Origin: Polyodon spathula
Lineage: Eukaryota; Chordata; Actinopteri; Acipenseriformes; Polyodontidae
Length of the DNA stretch: 64,000 nucleotides
Assembly (NCBI RefSeq): GCF_017654505.1
Contig: NC_054534.1
Location: 15,509,693 to 15,573,692, forward strand
Reading direction: 5' to 3'
Every line of letters begins with the position of its first letter. The stretch's first letter is position 1. Shown here in pieces: positions 1-11,210 of the stretch. Below the pieces are notes generated by a model. That model made no database searches, was not told where the DNA came from, and saw nothing but the letters and a program-made list of their open reading frames with translations. Both the position numbers and the translations under genes were made by a program.

Positions 1-1596
1 ACTGCCACAGGTGAATGTATTACATTAATTGGTTTGGGGATTGTTAAATTGTTTAATTGAACTGTGTGATTGTTTGATTGGAAAAGTGTGGAATGTGGCC
101 AGAAGGTAATGGAACGATTGGTTGCCAATTGCCGCTTTTACACCCTATAAAAAAAAAAAAACAAAGAATGAATTTTTGGGGTGGGTTGTGTCAGAGAGTG
201 TGGAGAGAGAATACTATGTAAGAAAGTGTGGCAAGCTGGCCTGAGTGGTGACGTCAGACCTGGAAGAAACACACACAGCACTGTGAGTAAAATGTGAACG
301 TGCTGCTTGAGTGTTTAATAACAAAATAAAAAGTTCAAACAAAATGAAACACTGATAGAAAAATAAAACGGCATTTTGGCCAAACAGCCAAACAAATGGA
401 CACATCCATCCATCCCCGTGCTCCAGTACACACACACACTTGGGTCATAGAGACAGCCTGTGATGCATCAGTGCCATGGGGTGTAGCCAAATGCGAGAGC
501 AATCATGCACAACAGGATCACAGAAAAAAGAAAATAAATGGTTTCACCATTGTTAACGTAACACATGATAACAACATAACATTCATTTACAAGTCAGTCT
601 TTCTAAATAGAGCATTTGTATTCCCATGTTTTGCTATTTTAGTACATCGCTTCAGCTCAGTTTGTACCAAATGTATCACACCGGTCTCTATTTCATATGG
701 ATTGTAGCGTAGCCACAGGAAAGCCTAATCATTCAGACTGCAAAGTCTATATCATCTGATCCGAAACCGCAAACTCCACGTCTTTGTTATCTCAACTGAA
801 GAATACCCTAACCCTGAGTCATTCACTCCACAGAGCAACTACTTCTAATCAGAATCCGGTATTTCTTATTGCATGGTTTGTTCTGGAGTGGGGAGTTAAC
901 TTGGTCCCTGTCATTTAGAGGTTAGCAGGCTTGGGCAATAGATGTATGTCCTCATTAACTGCTGTTTATTGATGGGAGTAGTTTAAAAACCCTGCTTCAG
1001 TGGTGAAGTGCTATATATAGTTTTGTGTTGTGCTATTTTTTGTTTGTTTTACTGTTGAAAGTTCTGGTTTCAATAAAAGTTTTACGATTACAACCCTTTT
1101 CTGCATCACGACTGTTCCCTGCCAAGCACCGACGGCAACTTTTACAGGATGTCTTGTAAGTTAATTAAACAAGTTAATCAAACCATTTTTTTTTTTGTTG
1201 AGATTTTATTTTTACAAAAATATATACAGCTTGGGTCATCTTTTATTCATTTTCAATTTCTTGCATTTTTGGCCCATGCTGCTTCAGATCTGCACTTGCA
1301 TATTTATTTCAATCTGTTAAATGAATGCAGGAAAGGTGGATTACACTGAAAATAAATGATCAGCCTATGTAAAACAAAAAAAAAGAGAGATGTCAGGATT
1401 AAATGCATGCCTTCCTTTTGGTGGCTCAGCAGCTATACTTCATACCTGAATCTGAAGTGTTCTTCAAAATGAAAAGAAGAACAGTCATATTTTCAAAGAA
1501 GCTTGTCAGTATTCATCCAATTGTGGGGTAAACGTATATGTCAATAACCATTCCAGGACATATCTCAAATGTTGACCTCCAGAGCAGTACTATTTT
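1..1596. other. Intergenic sequence, no gene recognised
   Basis: AT-rich sequence with only short ORFs of random appearance. A TATA-like sequence near 1011-1019 followed by AATAAA near 1073 gives the spacing of an LTR promoter and polyadenylation signal, but I could not place ends or target duplications, so no element is called. Nothing else was recognised. Confidence 0.6.
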
Positions 1597-1613
1597 ATTA
1601 TATATATTTTATA

Positions 1614-1688
<75 letters not shown>

Positions 1689-1693
1689 TATAA
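1597..1693. repeat. (TA)n microsatellite
   Basis: Nearly uninterrupted TA dinucleotides with a few AAA or TTT breaks at the ends. It is the first of about ten long (TA)n arrays in this window. Confidence 0.95.
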
Positions 1694-2544
1694 TCACTGT
1701 CATACTTCTACAGTTAGAAAGTAAGTGCATTTAAGAACCCAATCGTCTGCCTTCTGGCAATAACTAGAACCCTTTACAGATCAATTTGTAACTTAATGTT
1801 GTAAGTGCCTCTGCAGAAGCTTTTGACCTCTCTCAGCCTCTGTATTGAAGTTTTCTAATTCAAAACATTACAACTATGCATTCACATAGTCTCATTATAA
1901 ATAATTATGCAGAGTATATAGCACTTTGGGATTTCCAGAACTGAACCAAGGAACATCAAATGTACACTCACTTCTGACTAGTTTTAACACTAAAACATTA
2001 TTTAATAGTTTGGTCATTTTTTGTCGATTTCTTCTGGTTCATTTTTTTTTAAAATTAGGGTTATACCCAATTTCACCCATCTAAAACAAGTTATTAACCT
2101 GCTGATACCTCCCACATTAATATTCTGTAGCTAATTCACACTCCATAACAATATACACATAATAAAGATTTACAACCTTATTCGTGCACAATATGGTAAA
2201 GGAGAGGTTACTCATATCCTATATTCACACTACCATAATAATGAGCATTCAAGGCATCAAAAACATGTCATTGTTATTCACTTAATTAACTACGACAATC
2301 ATGCACTCTTTCTATAGTGCGAATAGACTTGTACTGTTTAAAATATTTTGGGGAGGGTATTTTCAAACACCAGCGTTATTGTATCACAATCGCAGTATAG
2401 TAACAACATTTTTAGTAGCAAGTGATTTTCAAATGGAATTTGTTAATAAAATCAATCCGATAATGCTTTTGAAGGAACCGAACAGGATAGCAGTATCAAC
2501 CAACGATCATTTGGGTGCGGTTTTACAATGTTTAGTAAGGAATT
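1694..2544. other. Intergenic sequence, nothing recognised
   Basis: AT-rich, with short unrelated ORFs only. No repeat family, RNA gene or exon signature was seen. Confidence 0.6.
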
Positions 2545-2996
2545 TGTGAAAGGAAGGGGGAAGGGTGGAATGTTTCAGTACACCATTAGGTTGGGTCAGA
2601 TGTCCAGGGGCAGTGGGGGAATGGTAGAAGAAGGGCAATACCTGCTTGCTTGCTAGGTCATAAATTCCAGGTTGAAGTGAACATAACAACCAGAATGGAG
2701 GGAGCAATCATGTCCCACAGCTATCCTCTATTGGTTGAGTATATGAGTTTAGGGGGTAGGGATGGATGAATTGTCTGCTGAGTACCAAATCCTGATAGGA
2801 GCAGGGAATTTTATGTAGAAACTATATAACCCATGTATGTGCCTTACCCCGGCAGAATACACTAGTTACTGATGAAGTGACTGTTATTTTCCGGAGCGCT
2901 TTGTATTTTGATGTCCACTGCAATAAACTTTTGATGCAACGATCGGTGTGATCGATTGTCTCTGATTATCTCTGCACTTCATTTTGCGACCTTACA
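2545..2996 (+). mobile_element. LTR-like block (candidate solo LTR)
   Basis: The block begins TGTGAAAGGA and can be ended at CTTACA. A TATA-like ACTATATAACC lies near 2820-2830 and AATAAA near 2922, about 100 bases apart, as in the U3-R part of an LTR. I saw no clear flanking duplication and no second copy, so both boundaries and the class are inference. An ordinary promoter-like AT-rich stretch is the alternative. Confidence 0.35.
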
Positions 2997-3423
2997 CTTT
3001 GAAATTAAGTCGAAGTCCCTCGCCCAGCCTTCCCACTCCATCAACCCTTTGATGTCCTCTATCCAGCAAGATATATATGATCGGCCTATACAAAATTTTC
3101 GAGGAAAGCAACTGTGTAACAACTTCAATTCACTTTCTTCACATGTTCAATCCATCTGCCTTCGCTGCTCAAAGCACAGTTCCAAATGACATTTTGAATT
3201 GCTGTCAGTCTATACTTCTATCAGGCCTCTGCTTTGCTGAAGAGCACTATGTGAATATTGAAGGCTCGCCAGTCAAATAACCCAATATCAGGGCTGGTGC
3301 TAGGTTAACTTGCACCCGAGGCAGCGTTTGAGGTGGCGACACCTCCAAGTTAAAACTAAGAATTACTATTGTGTAGAGTATGGTTAAACTCCATTAGTTA
3401 CCAGTAAATCTTGGTGAACAGCT
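2997..3423. other. Intergenic sequence with a possible hAT-type terminus near 3289
   Basis: CAGGGCTGGTGCTAGG starting near 3289 resembles the CAGGG-type ends of hAT elements, but no partner terminus was found. The rest is unremarkable. Confidence 0.3.
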
Positions 3424-3540
3424 TTAACCCTTTGCAGGCCTATGTCAGACCAGGTCCGACAATACAATTTTCCCTTTCCAGTCCAATGTCGGACCCTGTC
3501 CGACATCATCAAAAAGGCATAAAGCACAGGTCTCTAGTTG
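3424..3540. mobile_element. piggyBac-like terminus (TTAA plus CCCTTTG end)
   Basis: TTAA at 3424-3427 is followed by CCCTTTGCAGGCC and then by short inverted modules of the type TCGGACC and GGTCCGACA. A TTAA target and a terminus beginning CCC are features of piggyBac transposons. A closely similar sequence starts at 41373. I did not find a convincing second end here, so this is probably a fragment. Confidence 0.45.
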
Positions 3541-3726
3541 TTTTTTCTCTGGACTCAGATGTTCGGGCTTCGTGACTCAGTCATATTAACAAGTCCTTTT
3601 TTTACTTTCTATTACGAAAGAAATTCTACCTTTCCAGGCCCGCTTCCCTTAAAATTTCCACCAGCAAACAATCCAATTGCAAACATTACAAAGACCAAGC
3701 TTTTTTTTGTTCTTTTGCATTAAGTT
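3541..3726. other. Intergenic sequence, nothing recognised
   Basis: Short AT-rich spacer between the piggyBac-like end and the LINE fragment. Confidence 0.6.
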
Positions 3727-4160
3727 TTATAAGGTATAACTGATGTCAGAATGGTTAACAAGTAAATAATTATTTGGCTTTACTACTTTAAACCATGTTC
3801 TAAGTTGTTTAAGAGCTGTAGAAATAGATTTCTTAAGCTGCATTCTTGAAAAAGCTATTTTATAGAAATAAGTTTTAAATTTTGATTTAAAAACAGTAAG
3901 TCTCCTAGCTTCGCTGGCAGAAGAAGGCAGAGCATTCTTTAATGTAGGAGCTTTACAAGAAAAGGCCCTTCCTCCCATGTTATTTTTATTCACCCTAGGA
4001 ATGACCAGCTGCCACACTCCCTGTGATCAGAGTGCAGTTAGGAGTATAGAGGGTCAATAATTCCTCTAAGTAAGTGGGTGCTAATCCACTCAGGGTTTTA
4101 TAAGATAAAAGCAACATCTGAAAATCAATTCTAAACTGCACAGGGAGCCAGAGGAAAGGA
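3727..4160 (-). pseudogene. LINE reverse transcriptase, C-terminal fragment
   Basis: Read on the minus strand, this is the C-terminal tail of a non-LTR retrotransposon ORF2 of the L2/CR1 type. Upstream (about 4155-4025) comes LPVQFRIDFQMLLL followed by a segment with GLAPTYLEELL. After a frame change near 4017 comes VIPRVNKNNMGGRAFS, a degenerate form of the APxLWNxLP block, then TVFKSKFKTYFY. This order (LPV.FRI, GLAP.YL, PR...GGRAFS, FKS.LKT) is the conserved end of these ORF2 proteins, after the RT domain. The catalytic RT region and the LINE 5' end are absent. It is a dead 5'-truncated copy. Confidence 0.75.
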
Positions 4161-5353
4161 TTACTAAACAAAACCCTTCCACGGTGCTCGTGAATGCATT
4201 GCCCAGCTGAGGCCGTCGGAAGAGTGCAGAGTCACCAGGAGGATGCTGGGACTTCACTAGGTCAGTTTAGGGGATTTCTTCCCAAACAAGTATAGAACGC
4301 TTTTCTAGTGTAGTTGGTTCCTGGAGTGAGACGTCTCTTTTAATGAGGCTAGCGCTTGCCTTGTGTGGCAAACTTTCATTTTTAGCTTTGTGTTGTTTTG
4401 TTCTGTTTATTAAAACTGGTGCTAGGATTACCATTGATGGTACCCGGTGTCATGGCCTGTGTAATTATATCTGCATGCCTGTGCGTTGTGTCGATACCCA
4501 CTGCTCTGTGTCAGATACAGTATTATTCAATGATGCCCCATGTATGTAACATCACCCTGTTACAACTAGTTTTAAGCTCAGATCTAATTTACATCAATTT
4601 TAAGCAGAAGAGACTTAAAGATCATGAGGGACTCCAGAATAGACAGGTTCCAGATTGTACAGGTTACCACACCATTCTTTTTAACAGGGATTTGATCAGG
4701 ACCCAAATAGCATGTCAAGTTGCACAGAATGTCATTATTTAGATGGGCTGGATTAGACAGATTTACTGTATTTGTTCCCCTCCAGTTTGGGAAGTGGACG
4801 CATGCAGAGTCACTTCATTCTCACTAAGCGAATAGCATGGCCAGACTGCATACTCTTTGAGGTGGCAGATAGTTCAGCTATTAAACAGGTTTGCAGTCAC
4901 TGCCTCTAAAATATTCAACGTGTCTTCCACCCAAACATGTCTTAATGTCAATTTAAAAATGCCAATGCAGATTTTTAGACCCGGAGAAAACTAAAAACTA
5001 TGCTAATACATTTGCTATTGATGGGGTAAATGTGTTTTTCTACCATCCAACCATAAATCCCACACAATAATAATACAAAATGTCCACAGTTGTTCGTTTG
5101 CTTAAACAAATCAATAATTACGGTTAATGATCAGAGTAAACAAATGTGGAAATTAAACTTAATGGTAATATTTTATTGAGTAATGTATTCTTTTTAAACT
5201 TTTTTTTTTTTTAAAACATGTACGATAATTGCTGTAAGTTCTCCATTTGTGGGAATTTGCCATACTTACCATCCAAAAAATTGCATCAGCTCTCTTTACT
5301 AAAACATCGGTTAGTGCCCAGTTCTGTTCATGGAGACAGATTTAAAGAAAACT
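4161..5353. other. Intergenic sequence, nothing recognised
   Basis: About 1.2 kb of AT-rich DNA. The overlapping ORFs at 4343-4742 have no recognisable motif and look random. Confidence 0.6.
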
Positions 5354-5645
5354 ATGTGGTATTGCATAAGTATTTGCTATTGTATAAGTATTTGCTATTG
5401 TATAAGTATTTGCTATTGCATAAGTATTTGCTATTGTATAAGTATTTGCTATTGCATAAGTATTTGCTATTGCATAAGTATTTGCTATTGTATAAGTATT
5501 TGCTATTGCATAAGTATTTGCTATTGTATAAGTATTTGCTATTGTATAAGTATTTGCTATTGCATAAGTATTTGCTATTGTATAAGTATTTGCTATTGTA
5601 TAAGTATTTGCTATTGTATAAGTATTTGCTATTGTATAAGTATGT
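5354..5645. repeat. 18-bp minisatellite, about 16 units, open in three frames
   Basis: The unit is TATTTGCTATTGYATAAG with one variable base. Reading that base through the array gives C T T C T C C T C T T C T T T T, so variants are interspersed and homogenisation is partial. Because 18 is a multiple of three and the unit lacks stops in three of six frames, the array produces long ORFs of hexapeptide repeats: (YLLLYK/H)n and (CYCISI)n on plus, (YNSKYL)n on minus. These are artefacts of the repeat and I do not call them genes. Confidence 0.95.
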
Positions 5646-5998
5646 TTTTATTAGAACCTGCCACGTGGGAAGAAAGTAAAGTGTGTATTGTGTAACATTA
5701 TGCATGTAATAAAAAAGTCCTCTAGCATTTCTTTTAATTCGGTTTTATGTATATTGCTTCTTCCTGGGCTTCCAGTTTGCAGATGCACAACATAAAAATA
5801 AAGACATTGCAACAACCGCAACCCATTGTCTTCAGTGTGTATGAGACTAAGAAAAAACCTGAAGATAAAGACAGGGTCATTCTATGTTGAACATCATCAT
5901 TTATATGTAATTGAAGCACGGAATAAAACGTGATAAAATGTCAAAGGTAGATATCATGTATATAATGTGGATACTACGACAACTACGATGACTACGAC

Positions 5999-6036
<38 letters not shown>

Positions 6037-8087
6037 TGATTAGTTGCTTTTATACAGTAAGTAATACAAAGGTTCTGCAAAATATTCTGCCAAAATACTG
6101 TCACCTGTAATAGTAGGGATCCATTTTGGCTTTATAAGAAATAAAGTAATGTCTTCCTATATCCTTTATCCTTGCCAATTCAAACAAAAATGTGATTACT
6201 GAGCTTACAAACAGTTGCAAAGAATCCTTCAGCAACATTTTCTTTGGCAGTATGAACCGATAATAAATGTTTAATAATCTTCATGTAACAAAGATGAGAA
6301 AATAACAAAATGCTTCATTTATGAAACTCGAGTGCAAATAGACGTCCTTATTTATTTTTAATTCACAAAATAAACTCAATGGATTAGTCTAGGTGTTTAG
6401 CATCAATGAAAGCCAATTATTACTGCTAGTCTAATCTGCCCAAAATGATTTATAAGTAAAAAAAAACAAAAAACAAAAAAACACAAACAAGAAAAAAATG
6501 AACAGCAGTTCAAAAGACTAATGTTTTCCACCTAGTGTGCTTGGTGTACCTGGTTTAAAATCCATCCATTGGTATCCTTCTTCCTGTAAAATACACCATT
6601 TAATACAGTTAAAACATTTTTTTTTTGTATATGTTTGATCCTATAATGACAACAGATAAAACAACAGGTTAAAACCTATAACAATGGTCTCCTTATCCCA
6701 GCAGTTTAACTTGAATGCCTTCTCCACCTGGCTAGATGTTCACTCATCTGTTCTCTGTTCCAGTTGTCCTGAACTGGCTCTGGCTGCTCATGTACTTCAT
6801 GGTCCACTGCAGAGACAAGACTGTTCTATTATTTAATACATACTCAAAACCTCATCTGGCCAAGAATATTTGTAAACTGTTCGTTTTCAAAAAAGTACAT
6901 AACAGCTCTGACCTCTATTCTAACACAATAATGGAAAACCTATGTCCGAAAATATCAAGGATAAAAGATACAGGTATTGAGGTTGGGAGGTCCTCAATAA
7001 AACAGTACCTTAAAATGTCAGAGGAAAAAGTATCAGGTGTTATCTTCCAATCAAATCTGAGCACATACAAAATGTGTCATGAATGAAAAAAGTTATAAGT
7101 TCAAAAAAGATCTTCAACACTAAATTTTATTTAGAACCTGTGAATAAGAGGCAGGATGTCTACTGACACACTAAAAAAGAAATGTTACAAACTACATTTT
7201 TAAGAGAACCGAAGTTACACAAATCACTAGACACCTTTGGTAGTGTGTTTCGACATGCTACAGAACCAGTTACAGAAACACAAATGTGGGTGAATAAAAC
7301 ATTTGTCAAGCATGGAACCATCAATCCAGAGAAATTGTTTAAGTCTGTACTACTAGGTTTAATCTGCCTTATTGGATTTTTGTAATAGGCTAGAGTCTGT
7401 ACTCTGACAATCAACCAAGTAAGCAATTTTTATCATGTATGTACACCACAAAATAAAAACTCATGTGCCCCATACAACAATGTCATTTTCTATTTGGAAA
7501 ACTGCTCCTTAGGGGGGAGTGTACAAAAACAAAGGTATTTGTGTAACAAGTTAAAAGCTGGGCATGAATCAGCTGTGCTGCACACCACACGAGAGCATCT
7601 CCACCACTATGCAAAAGAGCCGGGCTCGTCTGCATTCACTACTTATAGAGCTTTTAACCTCATTTTACTGATGGGACAGCACCTCTAGCAGCAGTGCATT
7701 ACAAAACTCCCATTACCTTTGGAAAGCAACCAGGTAAGCCAACATTAGCAGAGGAACTGAACCAATTTCTAGTACAGGGGTGTCAAAACATGGACCAAAA
7801 TTAATTTAAAAAACATACTGATTAGATACATTTGAGAATACAATGCTTTTCCAAAAGGTGACTATACAAAATACTCAATTCAACACTCAACCTGCCAGGT
7901 AGTTTTCTAATTTGCCAGTCCCTTTCAGAATGATTCTATTAATTCCACGTAAAGTTTAAATGGCTCAGAACCCCTGTATTCTCAGAGAAGTGACAATGTG
8001 TTGTAAAGGTTGTTAGTAACTAAAACACAGCCCAAAAACTGCCATTTAACCATAAAACAGGCAACTTTTTTTACCAAGGATGGGAGT
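5646..8087. other. Intergenic sequence with an (ATA)n array at 5998-6036
   Basis: An (ATA)n microsatellite of about 13 units lies at 5998-6036. A CAGGGGTGTCAAAACATGG sequence near 7776 resembles a hAT-type end but has no partner. No coding or RNA feature was recognised in the remaining 2.4 kb. Confidence 0.6.
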
Positions 8088-8432
8088 TCCCAGGGGGCGG
8101 GGCACAATTGGTTAAGCACTGCCCGGGCGGGGCAGGGGTTAGGTCGGCTTGGCTCGCCGCACACTCGCGACCCCTGTGGCTGGCCGGGCACCTGCGTGCC
8201 AGCTTGTACATAACTCAGAGCTGTGTGGCCCTCCGATGTAAGTTCTGGATACGGCTGCACGGCAGGTTTGCAGAAAGAAAAAAAGCGGACGGTTGACAAC
8301 ACTCGTTTCGGGGGACGTGAGTGCTCGTCTTTGTCTCTCCCGAGTTAGTTCGAGGGTTTCAGCAGTGAGCCAGGCTGAATAATAATTGGATATTCCAAAA
8401 TTGGGAGAAAAAATTGGAATATGAATAAAAAT
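8088..8432 (+). repeat. Dispersed GC-rich repeat, SINE-like, copy A
   Basis: A GC-rich block in an AT-rich setting. It matches 47258-47590 along its length in the same orientation: TTAGGTCGGC at the start, then cAnCGACCCCTGT, GCCGGGCA, CAGAGCTG, GCGGnCGGTTGA, CGTnTTTGTCT, CCGAGTnAG, GGTGAGC and a terminal AATTGGGAGAAAAA. The match establishes an interspersed family. The A-rich 3' end and the roughly 340-bp length suggest a SINE, but I see no clear Pol III A and B boxes. The short ORFs inside are incidental. Confidence 0.7.
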
Positions 8433-10182
8433 AACTGTTAAAAAAAATTAAGTGCATGAAGAAGTATTCAATTAGTAAGCAGTGGTTTTGAACAGGTGTC
8501 ATTCATTATTGGCATCTACAATATTTTTCTGTGCTTTATTTGCTGTCCAGTTATTGAGATTATAATTATTTAATTATTTAATACACGGTCACAATGCAAG
8601 CTTAATATTTAAATACAGCATAGTTTACAGAAAGTGCAAATAATACAACTAAAACACAATATGAACTAGGATGCAACAAGTTAGGATTAAAGCAAGTTGT
8701 ATCTACAATGACATATTGATAGTGCAGTCATGCAGGGCTAGAATATTAATTCAGGACCCAGTTTTGTGGTACATACTGGAGGTTAAAGAAGTCCAGTGCA
8801 TCAGGGTAGATCAAGAAATCTACAAGTGCAGTCTAAACAGATGGGTCTTGAGGAGGTGGCAGAAGGCAGAAATAACTGAATGGCTGATCTCAATAGAAAA
8901 CAATGGGAGAACAGTGTCAGGTTGTTTAGTTAAGTATAATACACTATATTTGTTGAAAAAGTGAATTTAGTGTCAATAATTCATTGTAAGTAAACATTAG
9001 TGTAAAATATCTATTTGTAAGCCAATTAATCTGTTGTATAATTTTAATACCGATATTTTCTGTACCAGAAACAGTCTGATTTGAGGCCATCTCTTGTGGA
9101 CTGTGTTTGTGTGGTTCTTGCTGAAAAACCAATGAACATGTGTATAGATTACAACCCTGCCCCCTCCCCCCACACACACACACCAGGCTAATTTGTCACA
9201 ATTGCAAGTCTACTCTCAAAAGATTTACAGATTTGAATGGAGTTTACAGAGTAAATTACCCTTTAAGTCTACAGAAGCAGTTTGGCTAATTAGTGTGAGA
9301 AACAAGCTGTGTTCACCCTTCAGTTCATATGCATTCAGATACTTCAAGTTATTTAAAATGAGACTATAAATACTTAAATATTGCTCTTAAGTGTCTAACT
9401 ATACTTTAGGTCCTCAAAATGGCAGCATATTTATCTTGTAGAAACATATAAAGCAAATACTATTTCTTTTATCCAAGATGTATCAGATACATTGTCAAGG
9501 GATGTCCTGTCCCTACTTTTGAAATGGTAGTGTGCCTGCGTTTGGGGCTTTTATTGACCATTTTACTGGTATATAAGTTGCTCCCCCCTTTTTGGGATCC
9601 CCTTGAAAATAGACTTATACAACAGTTTTTACAGTATATGAAAAAGCACATGTTATGCTAAATGTGAATTTCACTTTTTACTGGTTATTTATTTAAAGCT
9701 ATTAGTGAAGACAACGTATTGATCACTCCCTGCAGAAACTACAATGCTACACTTCCGGTCAACTTCAAAAGGTTACATAGAGGAACATGGGAGGAAATGG
9801 GGTGGAAAATATGGGATGGGAGCATTTACAATGATACTTTTGGATTTGTTTTTACTCCCTCCCTCACTTGCTCTTGCTCTCTAATCTGAACTCCCACACT
9901 ACTGTATCTACCAGTGCTATTAGTTTGTATTTATTTTGCTTTAAACGGAAGCTTGATGGTAAAAAGTGAATGCCCACTCATATGCCAAATCCTGGACCTG
10001 GTAGAATTTACTCCACCACATAAATAAAAAAATGTAAATCAAAGGAGCTTACCACAGCTGAGACTAGGTTGTAAAAGCTTTGTGTCAGAACAGTTTAAAA
10101 ATCAACAAACCTCATGATTTAATAGCAAGCATAAATAACTGTTATGAACTGGGGTTCACAAACTTTTTTTTGGTACTGTGTG
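8433..10182. other. Intergenic sequence, nothing recognised
   Basis: About 1.75 kb of AT-rich DNA with a short (CA)n run near 9170-9182. None of its ORFs carries a known motif. Confidence 0.6.
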
Positions 10183-10188
10183 TATATC

Positions 10189-10222
<34 letters not shown>
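10183..10222. repeat. (TATC)n and (TA)n microsatellite
   Basis: TATC tetranucleotides pass into TA dinucleotides directly at the end of the following Tc1 element, whose insertion target is TA. Confidence 0.9.
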
Positions 10223-10224
10223 CA

Positions 10225-11082
10225 CAGTACTGTGAAAAAGTATTTGACCCCTGTCTGATTCTCTGCATTTTTGCATATTTTTCACACTGAATGTTATCAG
10301 ATCTTCAACCAAAATCTAACATTAGATAAAAGGGACCCTGAGTGAACAAATAATACAAAATTGTGATACTTATTTTATTTATTTATTAAAGAAATCAATA
10401 ACTGGTTACGCCACCTTTAGCAGCAATAACTGCAACCAAACGCTTCTTGTAGTTATTGATCAGTCTCTCACAGTGCTGTGGAGGAATTTTGGCCCATTCC
10501 TTCATGCAGAACTGCTTCAACTCTGTGATATTTGTGGATTTTTGAGCATAAACTGCTAGTTTCTGGTCCTGCCACAACATCTCAATGGGGTTTAGGTCTG
10601 GACTTTGACTAGACCATTCCAAAACTTTAAATTTCTTGTTCTTCAACCGTTCTGACTTGCTTGTGTGTTGCGGATCATTGTCTTGCTGCATGACCCAGCT
10701 GCGCTTCAGCTTCAGCTCATGGACGGATGGCCTGACATTATCCTGTAGAATTCTCTGATACAGAGCAGAATTCATGGTTCCTTAAATGATGGCAAGTCGT
10801 CCAGGTCCTGATGCAGCAAAGCATCCCCAAATCATGACACTCCCACCACTATGCTTGACCGCTGGTATGAGGTTCTTACTGTAGAATGCAGTGTTTGGTT
10901 TTCGCCAGACATAACGGGGCCCATGTTGGCCAAAAAGTTCCACTTTTGACTCATCTGTCCATAGAACATTGTTCCAGAAGTCTTGAGGATCATCCAGGTG
11001 CTTTTTGGTAAACTAGAGACGAGCATTCATGTTCTTAGTGAGTAGTGGTTTCCGCCTTGCTACTCTGCCATGAATCCCATTT
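10225..11082 (-). mobile_element. Tc1-like transposon copy A, truncated
   Basis: The left end, CAGTACTGTGAAAAAGTATT, matches the reverse complement of the right end of the copy at 50402-51774, so this is its 3' terminus in inverted orientation. The minus strand carries the C-terminal two thirds of a Tc1 transposase. Similarity stops near 11082, where the N-terminal half and the other terminus are missing. The flanking target dinucleotide at the left end appears mutated to CA. Confidence 0.85.
10395..11080 (-). pseudogene. Tc1 transposase, C-terminal fragment, frame-broken
   Basis: Tc1-family DDE transposase, which excises and reinserts the element at TA. Read from high to low coordinates there is a segment with a degenerate TKKHLDDP-like block, then HGGGSVMIWGC-like sequence near 10835-10850, MQQDNDPQHTSK with the second catalytic Asp, [11 protein letters not shown] with the catalytic Glu 34 residues later, and a C-terminus AAKGGVTSY. 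The pieces lie in different frames (10832-11026 and 10395-10775). The N-terminal paired-like DNA-binding domain is lost. Confidence 0.85.
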
Positions 11083-11154
11083 TTGCCAAGTGGGTATTTT
11101 CCTTAATGGCAATTGGCGAGGACATAAATCCTAGATATATAACATAATATGCAC

Positions 11155-11157
<3 letters not shown>

Positions 11158-11207
<50 letters not shown>
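11158..11207. repeat. (TA)n microsatellite, left flank of Tc1 copy B
   Basis: About 25 TA units end exactly where the transposon terminus CAGCTCTGG starts. A matching array resumes at 12839, so the element appears to sit inside one TA array. Confidence 0.95.

Positions 11208-11210
<3 letters not shown>

Noticed and set aside
4343..4742. Overlapping ORFs of 68 and 114 codons
   Set aside because: No motif, no codon pattern and no splice signals; chance ORFs.
5218..5705. Three long ORFs of 117-153 codons
   Set aside because: They are the same 18-bp minisatellite read in different frames, with no start context or function that can be supported.
7776..7990. hAT-like end CAGGGGTGTCAAA with a CCCCTG sequence downstream
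   Set aside because: Beyond the first few bases the two ends do not match.
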